A stretch of DNA of 6,652 nucleotides. Origin: Candidatus Woesearchaeota archaeon. GTDB lineage: Archaea > Nanoarchaeota > Nanoarchaeia > UBA10117 > ARS21. The stretch covers positions 12,546-19,197 of the forward strand of contig NZAU01000103.1 of NCBI GenBank assembly GCA_002686215.1, given 5' to 3'. Below, in pieces: positions 1 to 6,169 of the stretch (within the stretch, counting starts at the first letter, position 1; each line of letters opens with the position of its first letter). The translations under genes and the position numbers were made by a program. The notes below the pieces were generated by a model that was given only the letters and a program-made list of their open reading frames with translations, was not told the origin of the DNA and searched no databases.

Positions 1-1011
1 GTCAATAAAATAGAAGGAGCATCTGATTTTAATTTTCAGATTAATATGCCCGCAGCGGCACATCTGAACATTAGAGGATCATTTGCTATTGATGAGTCGT
101 CTGGACTAAAACTCCCTGTAGGAACTACTGCTGAGAGACCTACAACTCCTGTTGCTGGAATGATTCGATTTAATTCGACTCTAGGAAACGTAGAGGGATA
201 TGATGGTGGTAGTTGGATAAACTTAATGACCCCTGAGGGTGCTGCTGCCGCTGGAGGCGGCGCGAGTGCTGATGTTCCTAGAGAAGGATTACTTATATGG
301 TTAGATGCCAATAATCCTGCATCCTTGAAACCGAATTCAACAGATCAGGATGCGAATTATTGGTATGATGTTTCAGGATCAAATTTTCACTTTAGTATTC
401 CCACCGATAGATACGCTCAAGAGTCTATCAATGGATCTCCAGTGAAATATATGGACTTTTCAGAAAATGGTGGTGGGTGTGCTAAATTTTCACATGCTAA
501 CTATATTGATACTCCTTGGTTTCCTCATGTATCCGTTGTATTCTTTATGAAATGGAGAACTACTAATAGTCAGTGGAGGACACCTTTACGTTCTCGTGAT
601 GCTGACCACCATATCATTGTGCAAGACGGTACATATAACCTAGGCATGTATGATAATAATGGTGCAGGTTTCCAAGATACTGGATATGATATTAACAATT
701 TCCCTAACTGGAATACTAAGTTCAACATGTATACTTGGAGATTATCAAACTATACTTCTGGTCAGTATTCTCCCTGTTACCAGTGTTATTTTGCTGATGA
801 GCAAAATGCTAGAGCAACTAATAATAGTGGAAATGCACAATTCAATAGAGGATTTCACTCTTTAGGTGCTTATCATAGTGGTGACAGAAATCCCCATACT
901 TCATCTCAGAATGCTGGTGGTATTGGTGTGTTCATGTATTACAGTAGACATATTTCTCAGGCAGAAAGAGCGCAGATATATAACTACTACAAGGATACAT
1001 ACGATATCTGA
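1..1011 (+). CDS. Tail-fibre/adhesin-like protein with jelly-roll (LamG-like) C-terminal head, 5'-partial
   Basis: Probable phage tail-fibre or host-attachment protein, truncated by the left window edge. The frame is open from base 1. The residues before the first ATG (46-48) read VNKIEGASDFNF, typical of the N-terminus of phage fibres of this kind, so I place the true start just upstream. The AAGGAG at 14-19 is about 27 bases from that ATG, too far to serve it. Counting from base 1, residues 38-75 form a short module (LPVGTT, RP, PVAGMIRFN, VEGYDG, W) repeated in the next gene. An Ala/Gly-rich linker follows at about 78-90, then a head of about 240 residues. That head begins GLLIWLDA and ends in VFMYYSRHISQAE..QIYNYYKDTYDI, the usual closing pattern of LamG/concanavalin-like jelly-roll domains, which suggests glycan binding. 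The frame has 336 visible codons and ends in TGA. The fibre class is well supported; the lectin-like fold is inferred from motifs. Confidence 0.8.
   Translation, partial: VNKIEGASDFNFQINMPAAAHLNIRGSFAIDESSGLKLPVGTTAERPTTPVAGMIRFNSTLGNVEGYDGGSWINLMTPEGAAAAGGGASADVPREGLLIWLDANNPASLKPNSTDQDANYWYDVSGSNFHFSIPTDRYAQESINGSPVKYMDFSENGGGCAKFSHANYIDTPWFPHVSVVFFMKWRTTNSQWRTPLRSRDADHHIIVQDGTYNLGMYDNNGAGFQDTGYDINNFPNWNTKFNMYTWRLSNYTSGQYSPCYQCYFADEQNARATNNSGNAQFNRGFHSLGAYHSGDRNPHTSSQNAGGIGVFMYYSRHISQAERAQIYNYYKDTYDI
112..225 (+). repeat. Fibre module copy 1 (PVGTT..RP..PV.GM.R.N)
   Basis: This is a coding segment of about 38 residues, with LPVGTTAERP at its start and GMIRFN and VEGYDG near its end. A second copy lies in the next gene at 1235-1366. 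The DNA match is closest around 'cctgtaggaactactgc' and looser elsewhere. In both genes the module sits between the N-terminal stalk and a Gly/Ala-rich linker, which suggests a shared shaft or adaptor element. Confidence 0.75.
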
Positions 1012-1017
1012 TAAATA
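1010..1017 (+). promoter_or_regulatory. Putative T4-like late promoter (GATAAATA)
   Basis: GATAAATA lies across the TGA stop of the first fibre gene (1009-1011) and the 28-base gap after it. T4 late promoters have TATAAATA as their -10 element, and cyanophage late promoters are reported with close variants, so this fits apart from its first base. Transcription would start about 6-7 bases downstream, leaving a leader of about 16-17 bases before the ATG at 1040. That leader contains GAAGG at 1022-1026, a possible ribosome binding site with slightly long spacing. No other equally good copy was found in the window. The short AT-rich motif could occur by chance, but its position in the only gap supports it. 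Confidence 0.5.
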
Positions 1018-1039
1018 ATACGAAGGTACAAGACTAGGT

Positions 1040-2437
1040 ATGTCCCAACTTAATGTAGATAGAGTAGTTTCTTTAAGTGGTGGTGGCGGAACGGCACAAT
1101 TCCAACTGGAATCTAGTGGCAATTTTAACTTTGATTCGGGCACGCTGTATGTCGATAGTGCGAATAACGAAGTTGGTATTAACACTACAAATCCGCGATC
1201 AAACTTAGATATTGCTGGAACGGGTAGTGTTGTTGTTCCTGTTGGAACGACTGCACAGCGCCCTGGAGCACCCGTAGAGGGTATGTTCCGATATAATTCA
1301 GAAGAACGACAGTTTGAGGGATATTCCTTAAATAGTGGAACTAATCAGGTTGAATGGGGTGCTATTGCTGGCGCTGGTGGTGGAGGAACACCTCAACAAT
1401 CTACAGATAGATATAGCAATGACTATTCTGTTGGTGCTGTTCTTAAATCTGACGGAACTGAAGCATATTGGTCTTTTGAAGGTGTCCTAAGTGATTGGGG
1501 CATGGCAAGAATTTGGACCCATGGATATGTTGGTGGTGGGTATCAAAGTGGTTCGCCATGGAGAAACGTGAACAGAACTGTTCATGCTACAGATACATCA
1601 ACAAACTTAGGTGATACTCTCGATAGATCTGGTGCTTATATGGCAGGATCTTTCCATGATACTAGACACTTCTTCCACTCTATGGAGAACACTTATAGAG
1701 GTTCTTCTAACTATACGTCTGGTTTCAGTATGACCTCCGAATCTGGTATCACCCACCAGAACTCTTGGGATATGACTGTAAACCGTGCATCAATGGGTTC
1801 ATTCCAAGACTACATTTTTGCAGGCGGTTATTCTTATCTACAGGGTGGTGGTAACGCTAGAACTGATGCATTTAATCTCTCTACAGAGGTTATGAGAACG
1901 TCTGGATTCCCTCCTAACCATGGTGATGGTGGTGATGACCCCACATGGGGTGGTAACTCTAGAACAAAAGGATGGTATAAGCGTTCTGGCACACGTCAAG
2001 GATTCACTTGGAAGACTGAATCTTGGGTTACTTGGAACCATGGACCTGGTGGTGATGGATGGAAGAAAATCCTCGGTACTATGTTAGGTCACATGTATGT
2101 TGGAACTGGTAACAACGCACAGAATGGTAATCAAAAGTGTGATGATACAACAGGTATTCAGGTTAGAGGTTTGAACTTCGGTAATATGGGTGAGGAAAAC
2201 TTTGAAATTGGAATGAGAAAAGGTTATTGCTTGGGTAACTATAATGGTGCTCAGAATAATAATACCTTCAAGGTGAACTATGCAACCGATGGTCACACAA
2301 ACCTTGGTGGATCTTCACCTCCGTCTGGTCATGGTGGTATGAGTTCTGCTCACTGCTCCTCTGCATCTGCTGTATCGGGTGTTAACACCGATGGTTCTCA
2401 GGCATACAATTACGGCACAACTATTCCTAACTTCTGA
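1040..2437 (+). CDS. Tail-fibre-like protein with kelch-like repeat head
   Basis: Probable phage tail-fibre or receptor-binding protein of 465 residues, complete. The N-terminus MSQLNVDRVV resembles the start of the preceding fibre. Residues 44-60 (EVGINTTNPRSNLDIAG) match the 'VGIGTT.P...LDV.G' motif common in phage fibres and S74-type tail proteins. Residues 66-109 repeat the PVGTT..RP module of the first fibre, then comes a glycine linker (GAGAGGGG-like, 108-117). The remaining 345 or so residues are rich in Gly, Asn, Ser, Thr, Trp and His. They show recurring aromatic-glycine strand starts at about residues 163 (YVGGGY), 200 (YMAGSF), 258 (YIFAGGY), 313, 353 (YVGTGN) and 396 (YCLGNY), 37-58 residues apart, as in kelch-type beta-propellers. 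The stop TGA overlaps the next ATG by one base. The role is inferred from architecture; the propeller is a hypothesis. Confidence 0.82.
   Translation: MSQLNVDRVVSLSGGGGTAQFQLESSGNFNFDSGTLYVDSANNEVGINTTNPRSNLDIAGTGSVVVPVGTTAQRPGAPVEGMFRYNSEERQFEGYSLNSGTNQVEWGAIAGAGGGGTPQQSTDRYSNDYSVGAVLKSDGTEAYWSFEGVLSDWGMARIWTHGYVGGGYQSGSPWRNVNRTVHATDTSTNLGDTLDRSGAYMAGSFHDTRHFFHSMENTYRGSSNYTSGFSMTSESGITHQNSWDMTVNRASMGSFQDYIFAGGYSYLQGGGNARTDAFNLSTEVMRTSGFPPNHGDGGDDPTWGGNSRTKGWYKRSGTRQGFTWKTESWVTWNHGPGGDGWKKILGTMLGHMYVGTGNNAQNGNQKCDDTTGIQVRGLNFGNMGEENFEIGMRKGYCLGNYNGAQNNNTFKVNYATDGHTNLGGSSPPSGHGGMSSAHCSSASAVSGVNTDGSQAYNYGTTIPNF
1235..1366 (+). repeat. Fibre module copy 2 (PVGTT..RP..PV.GM.R.N)
   Basis: This is the second copy of the module at 112-225, here as residues 66-109 of the second fibre. 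The shared core is PVGTTA.RP, PV.GM.R.NS and EGY, ending in W. This copy carries a small insertion (SLNSGTNQVE) before the closing tryptophan. The two genes probably arose by duplication followed by head replacement. Confidence 0.75.
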
Positions 2438-3192
2438 TGGCAACTACTAATCCCGATATTATCGTTCTCGATGAAGAGAAATGGTCTCAGATTAAAATCT
2501 GGGGTAGGAGAATTGGTGACTTCTTAGGTCTAGAAGTCTATGAATTGGAAGATCAATATTTTGATTACATTCCTCAATACATCAATTATCTTAGATTTGA
2601 TTACAAGACTGGCACCTTTGGTCATAAGTACTGGGGTGAATACAGATCAGAAAGATCTGAGTATGGTGAGAATGAAGAAGGAACTACACAGAAAGATAAA
2701 GTATCAGTTGATTCTACTCTTCAGCAGAAATATACACTGCCTTTCATGAAGCAAGTAATTACATTGGCAGTGCAAGAAGTATTTGAAAAAAGATATCAAT
2801 CACTCCGTGCTACATATAGTAGTCTTGAAGATGCAACGTGGGGAGACCAACTTGCAGAATCTCAAGCATATTTGGCAGACAGTGATCACGAAACCAAGTT
2901 AATTCATAGGTTAGCAGAACTTCGTGGGTTGACAACTGAACAGTTTGCTGGTAAAGTTGTCGAGAAGCAGGGTGAGTGGAAAGGCAAACTTTTTGATCTC
3001 GCCGTGGCAGAACAAACGTTGATTGTTAAATTGAAAGCAATCACAAATGTCGCTGATGCCAATGTATTCCTAGAAGATTACTTCGGAATATCAATGTCAA
3101 ATCAACAATGTCTAAATTACGGTAGGTGTATTGAAAATGAAGACGGACTCATCGTCAGAAAAGAACCTTTTAAGTACGGAATTAGATTCTGA
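2437..3192 (+). CDS. Unrecognised phage protein with tail-associated helical segment
   Basis: I do not recognise this 251-residue protein as a named family. Residues 1-75 are acidic and aromatic-rich (ELEDQYFDYIPQYINYLRFDYKTGTFGHKYWGEY). Residues 133-217 form a predicted helical stretch (TWGDQLAESQAYLAD, LAELRGLTTEQFAGKV, then an AEQTLIVKLKAI helix). This resembles the 'W..Q..EA.AY..D.....L..LA..RG.T...LA.KV' pattern in various phage tail-associated or tail-fibre-assembly proteins. It has no signal peptide or membrane segment. The start ATG overlaps the fibre stop (TGATG) with no clear ribosome binding site, pointing to translational coupling with the fibre gene. A tail-fibre chaperone or minor virion protein is the most reasonable inference from position; the sequence does not prove it. 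Confidence 0.7.
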   Translation: MATTNPDIIVLDEEKWSQIKIWGRRIGDFLGLEVYELEDQYFDYIPQYINYLRFDYKTGTFGHKYWGEYRSERSEYGENEEGTTQKDKVSVDSTLQQKYTLPFMKQVITLAVQEVFEKRYQSLRATYSSLEDATWGDQLAESQAYLADSDHETKLIHRLAELRGLTTEQFAGKVVEKQGEWKGKLFDLAVAEQTLIVKLKAITNVADANVFLEDYFGISMSNQQCLNYGRCIENEDGLIVRKEPFKYGIRF

Positions 3193-4018
3193 GAGACTGC
3201 CTTTATCTAAAACAATCGAAGACCTAGAGAACATTGATCCCTGGGTCTTATCTGATTTTGATGAAGGACTGGTCGGGTGGAGTGATTCTCAATTCTTTGG
3301 TCAAACTGATTATCAAAACAAATATTTTGTTGTCAACTCACAGGTGACACCTTGGCGTCAAATGCGTCAAGCAATTATGGAGATCCAGACGCGATTAAAT
3401 GCTCTCCAGAAAGTAACCATTTCATATAAGCGAACACTCAACGATATCGCTAGAATTCGTCATGAAATGGAGACTGAGGAAGATCCATATTACAAGCAAG
3501 ATAAAGAATATGAAATCGAGATTTTGCTTCTCGATAAACAAGTATGGCACAACAAACTGCGTCAGTGTAAGAGGGAGATTGAAGGTCTGTTGCGTATCAT
3601 CAAAGAGCGCACAGGAGAGAATGTCGATCTCGAAGATCTGGAAGTATTGAAAGAAACTATTCTCGCTAAAGAGAATGAGGAAGGTGAAGAGATTAAGTAT
3701 TGGATTGCTCGTTTAGCAAAACAATGCTCTATCGATCTTCTCACCACTGGTAGGATTCAAGCAGGCAATCTAGATAGTATGCTTATGATGAGTCCTGAAG
3801 ATCAAGCAGCAGTGACTGATCTGGCAATGACATATTCTACTGCTATGAATATCAATGTCGGCAAGATTAAAGCAGCAGCAGAAGATAAAGTAGAGAATAT
3901 GTTAAAAGGTCAAGGACCTCAAATGTTTGATACCGCTGGAGTACTAACTGATTATGCAAACAACAACGTTGAAGACCGCTATCTTCAGTCTGCCGATAAA
4001 TCCGAAACTGGATCTTGA
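3137..4018 (+). CDS. Unrecognised coiled-coil protein, probable structural or assembly protein
   Basis: A 293-residue protein of unknown function. I chose the ATG at 3137 over the in-frame TTG at 3131 because GGTAGGTG (3121-3128) gives an SD-like site with normal spacing to the ATG. The gene overlaps the preceding one by 56 bases. The N-terminal 70 residues are acidic and include an aromatic patch (DPWVLSDFDEGLVGWSDSQFFG). Residues of about 73-195 are charged and helical (MRQAIMEIQTRLNALQK, YEIEILLLDKQVWHNKL, CKREIEGLL), as in a long coiled coil. A second Ala/Met-rich helical region follows (SPEDQAAVTDLAMTYSTAMN, about 219-238). There is no membrane segment or catalytic motif. It closes the block that begins with the fibres, and a terminator-like hairpin lies 8 bases after its stop, which supports a virion or assembly role by context only. 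Confidence 0.72.
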   Translation: MKTDSSSEKNLLSTELDSERLPLSKTIEDLENIDPWVLSDFDEGLVGWSDSQFFGQTDYQNKYFVVNSQVTPWRQMRQAIMEIQTRLNALQKVTISYKRTLNDIARIRHEMETEEDPYYKQDKEYEIEILLLDKQVWHNKLRQCKREIEGLLRIIKERTGENVDLEDLEVLKETILAKENEEGEEIKYWIARLAKQCSIDLLTTGRIQAGNLDSMLMMSPEDQAAVTDLAMTYSTAMNINVGKIKAAAEDKVENMLKGQGPQMFDTAGVLTDYANNNVEDRYLQSADKSETGS

Positions 4019-5675
4019 TTACATTGAGGAAGGGTTAATCCCCTTCCTTTTGCAGAATCAACATCTAATTTACGATTTATATTTCACATCTAGGATGCCA
4101 CCATTCTCGCAAGATGCGATGGGTGATGTGTTTCGTTCGGAGACAGATGCACAGCAAGTTGCTATCAATGCTCTAGTAATTGGTGAGAAGACTGGTATTC
4201 CCCTGTCTGCCACTTTTAATAACATCTGGGTGCGTCCAGATCAAAAGAACTTAGATGAGTTTATTAAGAACTTTAAGTTCTTGTATGATGCTGGTGTTAG
4301 GACTGCAACTATTCCTCACACATCATGGGTGATGACAGGACAAATTCAAAAGGAATATCCTGAACTAAAGATCAAGAACACTATTCTTCGTGAGGTAGTC
4401 AAACCTAACGAGATTGTCACTCTTGCTAGTGCTGGATTCAATTATATCAATCTGGATCGTGATATTATGCGAGACAGAGAGGCATTGGATCGTATCAAAC
4501 AAGCAAAAGAATATTGTGCGGAGAAAGGTAATCCTGTAGAGTTGTCATTACTTGCTAATGAACATTGTTGGGGTGGTTGTCCTATCATGCCTGAACATTA
4601 TCAGTACAACAGCACACGACAGGGAACAGAACCGCAATACTTCAATAGTGAGATCAGTCGTATTTCATGTTCACGATGGGATGCAGTTGATCCTGCACAT
4701 GAACTTAAGGTCGCTAATCTTCCCCCATGGAAGAGTGATTGGAAAGAGTTCTTAGATGTTATTGACGTATTCAAACTGCATGGCAGAGAAGATACTATGC
4801 GACTATTAGAGTCCATGGATCTTATTAAGCGATGGGATGATCCCACTTGTAGTTTAATGTATCCTGAGTTTAAGGATTACATGCAGGATGTTGATATGCC
4901 TGATGCTCCTATCAACAAATGGCGTGAAAAGATCAAGACATGTAAGTTTGACTGTTGGGATTGTAACTATTGCGAAACTGTGGTAGAATTCCGACTGAAG
5001 AAACAAAAACGTGAAATGAATCCTCTGGTAGATAGAGTCATCCGTGCCATTGATAATGCTGTGGACGATAACTCCAACTTCAAACCCGATGGGTATAATG
5101 TTCTTGGTCTATCTTCTAACAAGGTTAGACATTTCTTGAACAATCTATGTTCTGAGCGTGGTACAATCTATGCAGATGTTGGTTGTTACACAGGCAGCAC
5201 ATTGTTTGCTGCATTGATGGGTAATGAGTCAGTAAAAGCATATGCTATTGATGACTTCTCTGAAGGATGTATTCGTCCTAAAAATAAGAATCTGTTTGAC
5301 AAATATACCATTGATAATCCTATCGATGAGTTTATTCAGAACGCTGAGAAGTATTTCAATACAGATTGTTCGGTTGGTTTCTGTGTTAAACCTATCTTAC
5401 AGATGGAGTTTAATCCTGAGTTCAAACCTAACGTTATCTTCTATGATGCAGAGATTGAAGACAATATGATTCCCAACTTGGAACATATTCACAATCAAGC
5501 AGCAGATTCATATATTCTGGTTGTTGATGACGCAAACTTCAATGGTGCTGTTGATAATGCAAAAGAATTCTTGAAGGGTAAAGATGTTGTTTATGACAGA
5601 ATTATCAGGACAGAGATTGTAGAAGATGAGAAGGATTGGTGGAATGGTTTGTATATCGCAGTCATTGAAAAATGA
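3954..5675 (+). CDS. U32-peptidase-like domain fused to class I SAM methyltransferase
   Basis: A 573-residue two-domain protein. The N-terminal part (about 1-345) resembles the U32 barrel family. It opens with a strand (TAIFSLPIN), has YDLYFTSRMPP at 40-50, FNYINLDRDIMRDREALDRI at about 162-181, and the signature NEHCWGGCP....H at 202-215 (compare U32 'N..C...CP.R..H'). Cysteines 205, 209, 239, 330, 334, 337 and 340 could hold iron-sulfur clusters; the last four form C-x3-C-x2-C-x2-C. The C-terminal part (about 355-573) is a Rossmann methyltransferase: motif I DVGCYTG (408-414), AIDDFSEG (431-438), FYDAE (496-500) and VVDDANF (523-529), a pattern like TylF/caffeoyl-CoA O-methyltransferases. 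The ATG at 3954 is preferred because the residues before the next ATG (4095) fit the family fold and a GGAG lies 12 bases upstream. It overlaps the previous gene by 65 bases. The methyltransferase fold is firm; U32 relatedness is likely; the substrate is unknown. Confidence 0.82.
   Translation: MQTTTLKTAIFSLPINPKLDLDYIEEGLIPFLLQNQHLIYDLYFTSRMPPFSQDAMGDVFRSETDAQQVAINALVIGEKTGIPLSATFNNIWVRPDQKNLDEFIKNFKFLYDAGVRTATIPHTSWVMTGQIQKEYPELKIKNTILREVVKPNEIVTLASAGFNYINLDRDIMRDREALDRIKQAKEYCAEKGNPVELSLLANEHCWGGCPIMPEHYQYNSTRQGTEPQYFNSEISRISCSRWDAVDPAHELKVANLPPWKSDWKEFLDVIDVFKLHGREDTMRLLESMDLIKRWDDPTCSLMYPEFKDYMQDVDMPDAPINKWREKIKTCKFDCWDCNYCETVVEFRLKKQKREMNPLVDRVIRAIDNAVDDNSNFKPDGYNVLGLSSNKVRHFLNNLCSERGTIYADVGCYTGSTLFAALMGNESVKAYAIDDFSEGCIRPKNKNLFDKYTIDNPIDEFIQNAEKYFNTDCSVGFCVKPILQMEFNPEFKPNVIFYDAEIEDNMIPNLEHIHNQAADSYILVVDDANFNGAVDNAKEFLKGKDVVYDRIIRTEIVEDEKDWWNGLYIAVIEK
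4027..4051 (+). terminator. Putative intrinsic terminator inside the next gene's 5' coding region
   Basis: A perfect 8-bp stem (AGGAAGGG at 4027-4034 with CCCTTCCT at 4041-4048) encloses a 6-base loop (TTAATC) and is followed by a T run whose first T closes the stem (4048-4051). It begins 8 bases after the stop of the coiled-coil gene, where a structural-operon terminator would be expected. It lies within codons 25-33 of the U32-methyltransferase frame. The T tract is short, so termination may be partial. Confidence 0.6.
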
Positions 5676-6169
5676 TCAACATTATTGATAATTACTTACC
5701 TGAACAAACATATCATAACATCCGTAATCAGATGTTAGCATTTAATTTCCCTTGGTTTAGTTCAAAGATTGTCAATGATAGTCCTCAGAACTACAAGAGA
5801 AATGTTCAAATGATTCATATGTTTTATACGAATCATGCACCACAGACAGATCATTTGGAGATCATTTATCCAGTACTCGATAAGATTCAACCCCTGTCGA
5901 TCATAAAGATCAAAGCAAACTTTATGACAGGTACAGATCGTATCATTGAACATGGACTACATAATGATATCACAGAGGCAGAAGATCGCCCTTATATTAA
6001 GACATCGATCTATTATCTGAACACCTGTGATGGTTACACAATGTTTGAAGATGGCACTAAAGTAGAAAGTGTCGGCAATAGATTTGTAGAGTTTCCTAAC
6101 TCAATGAGGCACACAGGAACATCTACAACTGATGAATATCGTATGGTTTTGAATCTAAATTATGTTTGA
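5672..6169 (+). CDS. 2-oxoglutarate/Fe(II)-dependent dioxygenase
   Basis: A compact 165-residue 2OG-Fe(II) oxygenase, a cytosolic enzyme type that hydroxylates or oxidises a substrate using O2 and 2-oxoglutarate. It opens with MINIIDNYLPEQ.Y, the usual N-terminal helix entry of short phage and bacterial members. The iron-binding triad is visible: H97-N98-D99 (HxD) and distal H147 in SMRHTGTS, with R157 ten residues later for the 2-oxoglutarate carboxylate (YRMVLNLNYV). YIKTSIYYLN (about 110-119) and GYTMFEDG (about 123-130) match the core strands before the distal His. All key residues are present, so it is likely active. Start and upstream stop overlap as ATGA with no strong ribosome binding site, indicating translational coupling to the U32-methyltransferase gene. 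Such oxygenases are common in T4-like cyanophages, usually with unknown substrates; nothing here fixes this one's. Confidence 0.88.
   Translation: MINIIDNYLPEQTYHNIRNQMLAFNFPWFSSKIVNDSPQNYKRNVQMIHMFYTNHAPQTDHLEIIYPVLDKIQPLSIIKIKANFMTGTDRIIEHGLHNDITEAEDRPYIKTSIYYLNTCDGYTMFEDGTKVESVGNRFVEFPNSMRHTGTSTTDEYRMVLNLNYV

Noticed and set aside
46..48. ATG as the true start of the first fibre gene.
   Set aside because: The frame is open to base 1, the upstream residues look like a fibre N-terminus, and AAGGAG is about 27 bases away, too far to serve this ATG.
36..311. Reverse-strand open frame of 91 codons.
   Set aside because: It is antisense to the first fibre, with low-complexity composition and no recognisable motif; the same applies to the other reverse-strand frames (901-1185, 1838-2041, 2084-2296, 3562-3747, 4601-4846, 5762-5953, 6313-6513).
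2930..2960. TTGACA as a sigma70-like -35 element.
   Set aside because: No acceptable -10 lies 16-18 bases downstream, and it is inside a well-supported gene.
4095..4097. ATG as the start of the U32-methyltransferase gene, placing the hairpin in a leader.
   Set aside because: The 47 residues before it form a plausible first strand and helix of the barrel (TAIFSLPIN ... YDLYFTSR); kept as an alternative because of the hairpin.
4552..4755. Small alternative-frame + strand ORFs (also 650-865, 2540-2749, 3462-3650, 5242-5469).
   Set aside because: They lie wholly inside strongly supported genes, lack convincing ribosome binding sites and have unlikely protein composition.
4941..4964. C-x3-C-x2-C at residues 330-337 as a radical-SAM signature.
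   Set aside because: It lies at the end of the domain rather than near its start, lacks the aromatic residue just before the third cysteine, and has a fourth cysteine. A metal knuckle is likelier.
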